Below, one piece after another: positions 1-10,627 of a DNA stretch of 64,000 nucleotides. Origin of the DNA: Prinsepia uniflora (Eukaryota; Streptophyta; Magnoliopsida; Rosales; Rosaceae); assembly GCA_032719365.1 (NCBI GenBank), contig CM064872.1:50452252-50516251 (forward strand). Direction: 5' to 3'. Under the pieces are notes generated by a model, which saw only the letters and a program-made list of their open reading frames with translations, did no database searches and was not told the DNA's origin. Positions within the stretch are counted from its first letter, which is position 1. Every line of letters starts with the position of its first letter. The position numbers and the translations under genes were made by a program.

Positions 1-1334
1 CACCATTTTTGTTTTGTCGAAATCCGTTTCTGTTCAAGTCCTGAGATGGACTAGGACATTGTATTTATTTACTTGCTTCTATGATGGCGTTGAACACTTG
101 AACAGCCCTATAAATACCAAAATTTTAGAGTGCAATTTTACATGTTACTTCTGAAATTGAAGTAGTACGTGAAAATAAGGAGTGGATTGCATTAATCATA
201 ACCTAAATTCTACATGGTAAGCGCACTTGTTTGAAATAATCATTTCAGTGGCTTTTGTAAAGTTTAAATATTTAGCTTGGATTACGGAGGTGTCATGTGT
301 GTTGGTTTTCTGCTTTGGTTGAGGTCCATTAGTTCTGCTGCTGATTTGTTGTCTACATTTTTTTTTGGGTCAGGGAGAGGCTGACAGTGGCCTGGACAGA
401 CTCTGGCAGAAGAAGAAATCTGAAGTTAAACAACTGTAGAAAGAGATGTTTTCTCTTACCCCCTTTTTTTTTCTTGGAGTTTGGTTGTTGAGGATTAATT
501 AGCAAACTAAAACATATGTTGGGTGTTTTTTCGTTTTGCAAGTAGCAGTGAATGTTGCAATTAGTTCCAACTTTTTGGTGTTCTTGACTATGAAGTAGTT
601 AAATTTTCGCTCATTTGAGTTGGCTAAAAATATTTTGTGGTTTCACGGAACTATTTGCACTGGTTATGCATAATATTTTGAAATCCATACCTCGTAATGC
701 TTCATGTAATCCATGGATGAAATTTACACCCGTTTCTTGTTGATTCGAGCGTACTATATTCTCATCTCTTTGGTGGTGTTATTTCCATTTTGTTTCGCTG
801 GAGTTAATACTTGTGGGCAGGGATAGTTGCTCAACTTTGTGATGGTATTGTTGGGTTGCTTCCTAATTTGTGTGCTTGGTGGCTACTCGTGTTGCAATGA
901 TCAAGGACTCATTTCGGTGTGGGTAATGCTGTAGTGGATCTGGCTATTTAGCGTAATTGGAAGAAAGCAGCATCGATAAGTTTATTCCCGCAATCTGGCT
1001 TGATTTTCCTCTCATTTCATGGTCGCATGGTCTCGTGTTCTCATGTTGCATGCTGCATGCGTTCATGTGGGTGGCTGATGTTGCAGGCTTGGATCTCATC
1101 TTCCATTTCGCTCTTGGCCTTATTCTATTCTATGTTATTTATATTTTAATCCATGCTCACCTTCTGAGAGCATCTCTAATCACCTAGTTAAATGAATGTA
1201 CAATGTGCATCTCCAAAGACCTAGTTGAAGGATTTCTCAATTCAAAAATTAGGAGGATGGAAACGAGCCTTACTCCAATGGAGCTCCGGCTTTTAACTGT
1301 GAGCCTTGTTCACACAGGGCACGTGTCAGAGCAG
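1..1334. other. Non-coding left edge, no gene recognised
   Basis: AT-rich sequence without a convincing coding region. Short open frames (for example 957-1187 on the plus strand) have no recognisable domain or plant-like codon pattern. It may be downstream or intronic sequence of a gene outside the window, or simple intergenic DNA. Confidence 0.5.
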
Positions 1335-1438
1335 CATTCGCTCCCTAAGTTGACACATTTTGTGCATCAACAACAATTATTGACACGTGCCCATTCGCTC
1401 CCTAAGTTGACACATTTTGTGCATCAACAACAATTATT
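1335..1438. repeat. Two-copy 47-bp direct repeat (57-bp period)
   Basis: A 47-bp block beginning CATTCGCTCCCTAAG occurs at 1335-1381 and again at 1392-1438 with no visible mismatch. The ten-base spacer contains CACGTG. The second copy ends at the last base of the stop codon of the minus-strand F-box gene, so the repeat lies in that gene's 3' untranslated region. Confidence 0.9.
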
Positions 1439-2319
1439 TACGAGTATGAACGATTCGGTCTTAATATATCGCAGAAAAAATTAACTTCCTGATGCCACCT
1501 GCAAGAATTACAGCTACTGAATTTGTCATGCTCATGAAAATCCCATCCTCCAATGCTGGTTAAAATGTCTTGTCTATTTCCACAATCACTGCACCTTGTA
1601 ATAACACCACCACAATTATGGCGGCTTTCTATAATTGTAGCCACCACATCTTTATCCAGCCACAAATTGTACAGAAACTTCTTGATCCTCTCCCTGCATT
1701 CTGTTATATGCATCCTCTCTCCCTCGGCTGTCTTTTCACGGTCGAGGGAATACAGAATCTGAAGCCCTTGGTTTTGGTATTGGCATTGGCAATGATATTG
1801 GCATTGATCATGACCTTGTTGTTGCTTTAAATTAATATCGGGATCGCCTCCGAAGCAGACTAGGATTGCACCGTAAACATAGGTGGCTTCCGCGTGCCCT
1901 TTGGCGGCTGCTTCCTTGAGGCGGCGGAGGCCTACTTGCATGGGCCTCTTGCCAGTGAAAAGCTGGTGCATTCCATGTCTGTACAAAGCCTCCGCATTGC
2001 CTGACTGTCTGCAGTGTTTCAGAAACTTGGAGACTTTGTGTCTGTGGATCCAAGGAATGAATGGGACCCCGGTGATGGATAGGAGCTGGAAGACGTGGTT
2101 ATCTTGACCCAACTTGTTGAAATCTTTGCAACTTAATCTGGCCGAGTAGAGATCGTCTAAGGAACTAGAACCGACCTTGGCAAGTACCAAGATCACCACC
2201 TCCTCAGGGAGACAATCTATGCTTGCTCTACGCCTTTCAACGGCCTTCTTCTGCTTCATCCGTCTTGATCTTGTCACGGCCACCTGCCCCGGCCAACGCT
2301 TCGGCTCCTGCTCCGGCAT
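1438..2319 (-). CDS. F-box protein of the At1g67623/At2g35280-like type
   Basis: Complete single-exon frame of 293 residues. A basic N-terminus (about residues 7-31) is followed by an F-box (about 35-75, beginning IDCLPEEVVILVLAKVG), the part that in this family binds the SKP1 adaptor of SCF ubiquitin ligases. Residues about 97-155 hold the family block with FLKHCRQSGNAEALYRHGM and a Sel1-like stretch (LRRLKEAAAKGHAEATYVYG). A Gln-rich linker (167-186) precedes a Cys/His-rich tail (C236, C243, C246, C270, C273, C283) that may bind zinc. This layout matches the plant family of small F-box proteins with unknown substrates. Met21 is an alternative start. It is divergent from the editing gene 505 bp away. 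Substrate and expression cannot be read from sequence. Confidence 0.85.
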   Translation of the reverse strand: MPEQEPKRWPGQVAVTRSRRMKQKKAVERRRASIDCLPEEVVILVLAKVGSSSLDDLYSARLSCKDFNKLGQDNHVFQLLSITGVPFIPWIHRHKVSKFLKHCRQSGNAEALYRHGMHQLFTGKRPMQVGLRRLKEAAAKGHAEATYVYGAILVCFGGDPDINLKQQQGHDQCQYHCQCQYQNQGLQILYSLDREKTAEGERMHITECRERIKKFLYNLWLDKDVVATIIESRHNCGGVITRCSDCGNRQDILTSIGGWDFHEHDKFSSCNSCRWHQEVNFFCDILRPNRSYS

Positions 2320-2824
2320 TGATCTTGATCAAGATGGATCAATTAAAAACAACAAGAACAAAAAAACCTTCTGCCTAGTTATCAAAACACGCTCAACAAA
2401 TTAATTGAGTTCCCATTTTTTTAAAAATTTGTGTCTTAAATTAGGCGAACTGTGCTTGAAAAGTACCTGATCAACCACATATGTAAAACGGCAAAGACTA
2501 ATTTTAACAATGACAACCCAAATAAGAACTCGCTTATATATATATATATATATATATATTATATGGACACAAACACGAAACCTTGTAGGAGTTGGACAGC
2601 AATCGCCGAATTCAGATGGAAATTGGATTTCTAATTAATAAAATTAATTGGAAAAATAAACGTACTTAACCAATTTATCGAATCCGTCGTGTTCTTTTAT
2701 AGACTATTAGTTTCTATATATTTATCTTCATAATTATTATATTATTTTGCGAGGCTCCCGCACAACATTCCAAACTTGGTGGCGACTCAGTTTTGAAGTC
2801 GGTATTCGGTGTTCAGTGAAAGCC
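2320..2824. promoter_or_regulatory. Shared upstream region of two divergent genes
   Basis: The 505 bp between the F-box start codon (minus strand) and the editing-gene start codon (plus strand) must hold both promoters and both 5' leaders. It is AT-rich and contains a (TA)n run at about 2535-2559. I see no single diagnostic promoter motif, so its role is inferred from position. Confidence 0.5.
2535..2559. repeat. (TA)n microsatellite
   Basis: About twelve TA units in the divergent promoter region. It is likely length-polymorphic and lies between the two start codons. Confidence 0.9.
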
Positions 2825-5624
2825 ATGGCTTCTAGCAGCCCCACGAAGCTCGATTACTTCGACGACATGTGGAAGCTCCAATCCATCGCCACAATGCTAT
2901 CCTTATCCAAAGTCAGTTCCTTTTCTATTTCGCTCTCTCCCTCTCCCATAATTTCACTTCTTCATTCATCCCATTACTTCAATTTTAGGGCTTAATTCAA
3001 TCCTAACTTCTGTTTGTTTCCCAAGACACAATCATCCCTAAATGAATTCATAGCTTGGTTTGTCATTTGAAAATTGAAAGGCTGAGGATGGACCAACTGC
3101 TTTGGTATTGGACCGTACGATTTTCTATCCACAAGGTGGTGGCCAGCCTGCCGACACGGGCTTCATCGCCATTTCCGATTCCGACCTCAAATTTGCAGTC
3201 CAAGATGTACGTTTGAAAGACGGCGTAGTAAGTAATCATAATATTTGCTCTTCTTGTTGTCGATATATGTTTGATTTTCAAATTGGGAATTTTCTTTAAG
3301 ATGAAAGATAAGTTGTCTCTTTTTTATTGGTCTATTGGTGTCTCAATCAGGTTTACCACTATGGTTACATTGAAAACTCCAGTGAGGAGTCTGAATCGGA
3401 ATTTGAGACAGGGAAGGAGGTGTACTTGAGTGTGGATGAGTCTAGGCGCAAGCTAAATGCTAGGTAAGCGTTTGCTCGGCGAAATGCAATCCTTTTGATG
3501 ACTGAAATTTATCATCTTTTTGGAGAAATTTAACAATTGCTTATGTTGATTATAGGCCATGCAATTTAAGGTTTTACACTTTGTTCTTTGATTGGGCTAT
3601 TTTATGAATTAACTTCAAATTTGGTTAGTTTCCTATTTTAATCAATCGTAGGAACCACTTTGCATTGGATTTCAATGATCCAATCCTCTAATTTTCAAAT
3701 ATTAATTCATAGACATCTCTGCAAACTTACCAAATCGGATTTTTTTTTTTAAAACTATTTAATTAGAAGCTAGTGATTGGAGTGTTTCTTGAAAGGACTA
3801 TGTTTGTCTATTTGTTTCATCACAGTTGGATGTCTTAATGGATTGTGATTTGTTTAATTTTTTCAAGGATGGTCTATGAATGAACTTGAAAAATAGATGT
3901 AGGGTGGCCTCTGGATAACGGGCACTCTCTTAACCATTATGTAATTGTTTTGTGCAGGCTTCACTCAGCTGGGCATTTGCTGGATGCATGTATGACAAAT
4001 GTAGGATTGGGTGATTTAGAGCCAACCAAAGGCTATCATTTCCCTCAGGGGTATGGTTTCATTCTATCTCGTTGTGTAAATCGTTGTGTAAATCGTAGAT
4101 TAGACAGTGTGATTCTATTTTTTCTTTTGAAGAATCTTATTTGGAAAGTTCTAATTGTTGCACATTATGTCGTTGATATTGTGAACTGAAGGATTTGTTG
4201 GCAACAATCTTCTTTCGAATTGTTCCTCAATCCTTATTCCTTCCAAGAGAGTTTTCCATTGTGAAACATAATAGAGAAGCCAGCCTTTAGAATTCCTCTT
4301 TTTTCCCTCCTCCCATCCTAGGCATCTCCACACCTTTCTTGCACCCTTTGTATTTGTGTCAAGCTCACTGTAAGTAATGTTGCTCTTGAAATTTTTTATG
4401 TGTCCCAAAGGCCTCACCTGTTGGGTAACGCCTGTGATGGCCCCTCTAAGAAGTTCTGAGCTGTTTAAAAATAATACAGACAAAATTCCGTTCTATCCAG
4501 ATATGGTCAATGCTCCAAGAAATTGTCGGCATAACAATACAATGATCCTTCCTCTTGAGCCTAGTAACATCCGACCGATAGTTCAAGGTCCCCTAGTGAA
4601 CCATCTCTGGAAAACAGCATGCTGATCCTTCTGTTGGAGCACAAATTCTTAAGCTGAATATTTTTCACCTTCCTATGAATGAAAACGTGGAACTTTGATA
4701 TCCCAGAATCTCCACTCCTGGGTAGATAAGTCTCTTCACCCAAGCCAGCCGAAAGAACCAGCAGGATCATTAGAGACCAATGCTACACGTTGAAGCTGCA
4801 CACCCTTTTCCAGTTACACCAAAACTAAGGCTTAAAATTTAGTTAGTTTATTGTTCTGCCTTGGTATTCTGAATGCATAAACAATTTATTCGAGATACAA
4901 CGTTCATAAACAATTTATTCGAGATATAATTTTATTGTTTAAAATTTGGTTGAAATTAGTATTGAACTTACTTGTTGGCAGGCCGTATGTTGAATATAAA
5001 GGCACGGTTCCACACAAAGAAATAGAAAATAAGCAAGAGGAGTTGGAGCGTGAAGCTAATGCATTAATACTGAAAGGAGGGAGAGTAAGTTGCAACATTA
5101 ATTTGAAGTTGGTTGCTTTGACGTGCCATTTGGATGTAATGATTTACCATATTTCTCTCAGGTATCTGCTGCCTTATTACCATATGAAGAAGCGTGTAAG
5201 CTGTGTGGTGATTGCCTACCCAATTGCATTCCCAGGGTATTACTTTACACTAGACCTATTTTTTATACATGCTCGTTTATCTGGACCTTCAAATGTGTTT
5301 TGAATTAAACATCTCTTCTAACGAAAAAGAAAATATCTCTTCCAGGGCAGCACTCCTCGCATTGTAAAGCTAGGGGACTGTCCTGGCTGCCCGTGTGGTG
5401 GTATCCATGTTTCTGATATTTCAGAGATCAAGAGTCTCAAGGTAAGAAAGAATCCATTTGCTATTTTTCTTCTTACTTATGAATTAATTGATGCTCTTGC
5501 TCACAAATCACAATGAAATGAGTGTCTAAGCTTTCAAGTAAGCATTTGTTGCTTGCTTGTTCAGGTTTCTCAAATACGGACAAAGAAGGGATGTACAAAG
5601 GTGTTTTACAATGTTGGATCCTAA
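2825..5624 (+). CDS. Alanyl-tRNA editing protein, AlaX-like, eight exons
   Basis: Joining eight exons with GT-AG junctions gives an uninterrupted 257-residue protein: 2825-2911, 3081-3227, 3351-3463, 3958-4050, 4982-5084, 5162-5236, 5346-5441, 5565-5624. All phases agree. The N-terminal part has LDRTIFYPQGGGQPADTG, the signature of the AlaRS-type editing fold. The tRNA_SAD region follows, with the zinc pair H118-SAG-H122 and the second pair C223-GGI-H227. Stand-alone AlaX proteins hydrolyse mischarged Ser- (or Gly-) tRNA-Ala in trans. The absence of a catalytic aminoacylation domain and the short length fit this. No transit peptide is obvious at the N-terminus, so cytosolic action is the default inference. 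The first intron donor (GTCAGT) is weaker than the others. The stop is followed by AT-rich 3' sequence. Confidence 0.93.
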
Positions 5625-5828
5625 ACTCCTAATTGTTGGCTTGGTAGTACTTTACCGCCGCTTTTGGTGAGCGAGATTAGATGTGATAACTCTCCAAATT
5701 CTATACATTTAGAATGTGAAAATGGATGCAATTTCATTGTGGGAGGATTAGATGAAATTAGATAGGGAAACGTACCTTTTCTAATCCTAGTATTAGATAA
5801 GTTTTCTTCTGTCTACTCCCGCCTACCC

Positions 5829-5880
5829 CCTTCCAATGAAAATCCATCTATTTTCCTTCCAATGAAAATCCATCTATTTT
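5829..5880. repeat. Two-copy 26-bp tandem repeat
   Basis: The unit beginning CCTTCCAATGAAAATCC is repeated head to tail with a 26-bp period. Confidence 0.9.
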
Positions 5881-6346
5881 CATATTCAAAATACACTGAA
5901 TTTAATAAGTTATGCTCTCGTTCTCACTTTCGCTCATTCTCGTGGATGAACGTCTAGGACTGGAACTTGCATTAATGAAGTTTTAAAGACAAAGTTAGCT
6001 TCTATTGCAAGTGGAATGTCAATTGACAATTTAGTATAAATTCCGTTCGAATGACTTGTTTTTAGTCCAGCAGTTCTGAAGAAGTTGAGCAATGGTTGTA
6101 ATTTTTGTGTTGCGACTTGTCACTTGTGTATGTACACAGAGGTGGAGCTACAGCGGGGTCCTGGGCTCCCATTGCCTTTTGACACATTTTAATGTAATAT
6201 ATGTATTTATATAATATATATTATAATATATTTTAGTTAATTAAAAATTTATTAAGAAATTGAGAATTATTATATACTTACGGTCAATTATATATTTTGA
6301 GATTCTCAGTCAATTTAGAAATACAATTTCAAACTTTCTAACGACA

Positions 6347-6347
<1 letters not shown>

Positions 6348-6381
<34 letters not shown>
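6348..6381. repeat. (ATT)n microsatellite
   Basis: About eleven uninterrupted ATT units in AT-rich spacer. Confidence 0.95.
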
Positions 6382-6387
<6 letters not shown>

Positions 6388-6772
6388 ATTTATAAAAATT
6401 CTAAAGATATTTTAATATAGAAATATATAGTTTGTATTATTATTTCTTAAATATATTTTTTTTCAATTCTTATAATTGTATGTATGTATATTTTATTTTA
6501 ATACTTTAATCATTGTGTTGGCACGTCTTAAGAGTTTGATTCTTTGTTTGTGTGTTTTTTAATTGTAATTAGGAATAAACAAAAAGTCAAACATGATTCG
6601 CTCTCTTGTAATGGGTAATGGGTAAATATCGAGATGGTTATATAATATTTTTTTTTATTAGCTAATTATACACAAGTCTTTTTATTAGAGTCTAATATAT
6701 AAATTAGTCCACTGCATTCAATCTGTACCGTAATTATTAATATTTTGTATCTTTGATTGTTGGTTAATTCAT

Positions 6773-7071
6773 GTCATTTTTGTTAGTTATGTGTTTTTAA
6801 AAAAATTACAAGTATTCCATTTAATTCGTGTATATTGTGAGCATACAAAATCCCCCATTATCGTTTTCGGGTTGGCAACGTAAGGTTTTTGATTTTGTGT
6901 AATTGCAAAGAGTTATGTCCTTTTAAGTCATGGCATTTTTGTTAGTTCTGTGTTTTTAAAAAAATACAATTATTCCATTTAAGTCCTGTATATTGCGAGC
7001 ATACAAAATCCCCCATCATCATTTTCGGATTGGCAGTGTAAGGTTTTTGATTTTGTGTAATTGCAAAGAGT
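6773..7071. repeat. Two-copy diverged repeat, 159-bp period
   Basis: Copies at about 6773-6912 and 6932-7071 share landmarks in the same order: a GTTAGTT start, a short A run, GAGCATACAAAATCCCCCAT, and an AATTGCAAAGAGT end. Scattered substitutions show it is not recent. Function unknown. Confidence 0.85.
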
Positions 7072-10000
7072 CATTCGGTAGTAATAACCTTGATGATGCT
7101 TAGGGAACTGGAATTATATTATTTTGTGCTTTATTCAATCTAAATGGTTTCGACAAATATCGAACCTGATCATTTGAGGTATTTACTCATGTTTGTCGTC
7201 AAGTTATTACAGTTTAGCTTGTCTTTATTTTGTATTTTTGTTTTATTAATGAAATTTCTAACCTTCTCAAAAAAATAAAAATAAAATAAGAGAAATTCAT
7301 TATCTTAGGGGTCTTACAAACACATGTTTCATCAAATTTAAATTTTGAAGAGCGCTCTATCTGATTGTTCAAATTTGAATTCGATCATATATTCAGTTAG
7401 AGATGAAGGTGATGGAGGAAATCGGGATATGATTTTCATATTTGAAGTTAGACTATAAATATACATGATTTGTTATGGTGGAATTTTTTAGGAAATTGGT
7501 TATTCAGGTGTGAAATTTTAATTTTGATTTATTTTTTGTCCCATGTTTGTTGAAATTCGCCGATTTTCGGCGTTCTTTTGTTCCGAAGAAGCTAGCACCT
7601 TTGAGCTATTTAGTCTTCTTGGCTATGTTTTGATGCTCATTTTTTTTAATGTTTTTTTTTTCGTTTACTAATCCTTTCATTATTGAATGTGTAGATGATT
7701 GTTAGTTTACTTATGCAGTTCTATCAATATATTTTGGCATAATGTTCTGTAATTGACTGCATATGCAGATTATAATTTACCTGTAGCTGTCTAATTAATA
7801 GACATGATACAAATGTGCATATGAAGGAGTATACGTTTTAATTTATGACACATCATGACCCGAAAAGTTTACTTAGGGCACGAAAATCGAAGCGTGCTGG
7901 CGAACATCTGGACGGTGACCTTCAGATAACAAAAGCCAATTAAATAAAGTGAGGCGTTTTAACGAGTAAAGTGAAACATAACCAGTGAAAACCGATTATG
8001 TTTCACTACGACAATGGTTGTATAGACCCTATACACTATTTTGATGATCATATCATTACTTAACTACCTGAAATACCCAATTGTCCATCGTGTCACTCCA
8101 AACTCGGGAGCGAATGTTAGAGCAGCTAACCAAGTCTCCTCAAAGCGCGCGAAACACCAGTGTTACCTAAGGGGTTAAAAACAAAGAGTGAGTGGACCTA
8201 ATAGTTTATTTCAATGTAAAATTTAGTAAGATAAGTTTTAACCCCTCAGTTTTCCCCAAAGCCAAACAATAAATTTAGACTTGTACGTTCTACGATAAAT
8301 AATATTAAAATAATAATAAATCAAATGAGTTATGCTGAATCATGAATATTTCACATGTCAACTCACTAATCACTTGCTCATGAGTCGCTCGGGTCATACG
8401 CATATGACAATAACTGGGTATCTTGCTCGCGTACCTCGACTACGTGAAGGACTGGGTGCTATGCACCGTCACCTCGAGTCTCCTGGAGCTCGGGGATGTG
8501 ACTGACACTTTTTAACTAGTATAGCATGCAGTGCGGGTGAACGATCAAGTAGAGGACTGGTCTTTGGCCATACAGATGGGTACTAGATACCAACGACTCC
8601 TAAGTGGCTTCTAACATCCCAATCTCATCAATGCCCTAGGGACTAATATGAAAATGCAACATGACTCAACAAGGTACATACCATGCATAACCATCAAATC
8701 ATAACACAACTAGTATATTCGAACAAGTACCATAAAGCAAGTATCTTAATCATACTCCACAAGTAATTCAAATAGTAAATCATGCAAGCTCGACAAGTAC
8801 CATAAAGATAACATCGTAAAACGTGCAAGTAAATAGCATTATAAAACAAGCTTAGGGAAAGGGGTACATTTACACACTAGTCGGGAAGTCGAAATCACCT
8901 GATATACCAAGCTAGCATAACTTCCAACTCCAATTCACCCTATGGAAACCATTCACAAATGTCATAATCAACTTCCAAGTCAACCTATAAATTAAACCCA
9001 TGTAGGGTAGCCCAAATAAGGCTTATAAACACTTCATACAGACCTAAAAACGTTCAAAATTGTCCGAGAACAGCGCCCACACGGTGCTTAGATCTGAAAA
9101 ATAGCTCCACACACAAGTTAGAGACTGGAAAACCACTCCATGTGCTGCTGTGGGCTGTAAAACAGCCCTACGCACCTCCATGCGCCAGCCTGGGGCCAGA
9201 AAACACCCTCACGTGCCTCCACGCGCCAGTAAGAGGCCACATGCACCGGCCACACGTCTTCACCCGCAGCCACGCGCCCACACGCATGGCCACGCGCCTC
9301 CATGTGCGTGCTACTTGCTTGAACCTAGGCCCACGCGCCTTCACGAGCCTCATGTGTGCGCCACATGCATTGCATGTATGGAGTACACGTGTCACATGTG
9401 TAGGTCACGTGTGTTGGCATATTCCAGAGAATATTCCTTTTTAACTACCATTTTAACTCCGTCAGTTTCTAATGGAATATGCTAATGCTGTTAGCATATT
9501 CCCTTAAAAAAATTGACGGTGACCGTTAAACTTAATGGCTAGTCCAGTCGCCAGAGTCTCGTTGGAGACAACGACCAGACTGCCATTGTTGCCGCAGTTC
9601 ATGGTGGCCGAAAACTGGAAAATGTGCCCATTTCAACCTAAATTTCGCTTGCAGGTTCGTAGCCTACTCTAGAGTTTGAAATCTCCCTACTGATGCTTGA
9701 AATGAGTTCAAAATCTCCAAAGAGTCCAAAAATTGAGAAGAACATCCGACTCTGATCTAGGTCCAAATCTTTCCAAAAATAGCATGAAATGGGTAAAAGA
9801 CGATGTTATTAACCTAACTAAGACAATCAAAATAACATGGACCAATTTTTCCTTCGTGAGCCTACAGTTCTCGGGTCAAGGTTACCGGCCCGAAATGGGT
9901 CATTGTCGTCACTGTCACTCCTCGCATCGACAACCACATGCAAGCTCATAGTTAGCTTCCCCGTGATGAGACGAAGTGGAAAATGACATTAAGGGTTCGA

Positions 10001-10407
10001 GAAGATACCTTGTTCGAGTCTAAGCTCCCTTGGTTGCCTTCGGGTCTGAGTCGAGTCTGCATCGTAGGATGAGCTGCGCTGGTCCTTACGGTCTGCAAAC
10101 AGCTCCAACGGAGTTGCAGCGAGGTGAGGAGATCGTGGGTTTACTCATAATCCATGGTTTTAGCTTCTAGTTTGATGGTGGAGGCTTCTTCCCTTACGGC
10201 TAGCCTCGTTTGAAACCGAAGAAGGTTGTGGAGTTTCAGTGCATTGGGAGGCAAAGAGGGCTTCAACAATGGTTTTCATCACCGTGGTGGCGGTCAAGGA
10301 TAGTAGGGATACAAGTTTACTACCCATAGTTGAAGATCCAGTGGGCTCATCGGGAAAGCATGTGTAGAAGGAAGCTTCCACGCCTCTGTTCTTCTTCCCA
10401 GAACGAT

Positions 10408-10435
<28 letters not shown>
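10408..10435. repeat. (CA)n microsatellite
   Basis: Fourteen CA units inside the older solo LTR, upstream in LTR sense of the nested insertion. Confidence 0.95.
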
Positions 10436-10438
<3 letters not shown>

Positions 10439-10627
10439 GTGTGGTTGTGCCTTACCTCAACTGGATGTCTCCCAAGTGTCCCTCACAAGGGTCTGCGTTC
10501 AGAGTCTCCTATTTGGGCTTGGGTAGGAACCTATGGGCTTGAGCCTGGGCCCAAATTAGACTTGGTTGCAACAAGGGGTTAATTCCAATTGTGGTGTGTT
10601 TAGGCTTCCAATTTGGGCTTGGGTTAG

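Larger units (their letters stand above)
5625..7845. other. AT-rich intergenic spacer downstream of the editing gene
   Basis: No coding region recognised. It holds the 3' flank of the editing gene, a two-copy 26-bp repeat, an (ATT)n run and a larger two-copy repeat, each listed separately. A motif starting CAGAGGTGGAGC at 6137 resembles the end of some hAT transposons, but no partner end was found. Confidence 0.6.

Noticed and set aside
957..1187. A 76-residue hydrophobic open frame
   Set aside because: No known family, no supporting context and close to chance length in AT-rich DNA.
6137..6180. Left end of a hAT transposon (CAGAGGTGGAGC)
   Set aside because: No matching inverted end or 8-bp duplication was found downstream, so the element cannot be supported.
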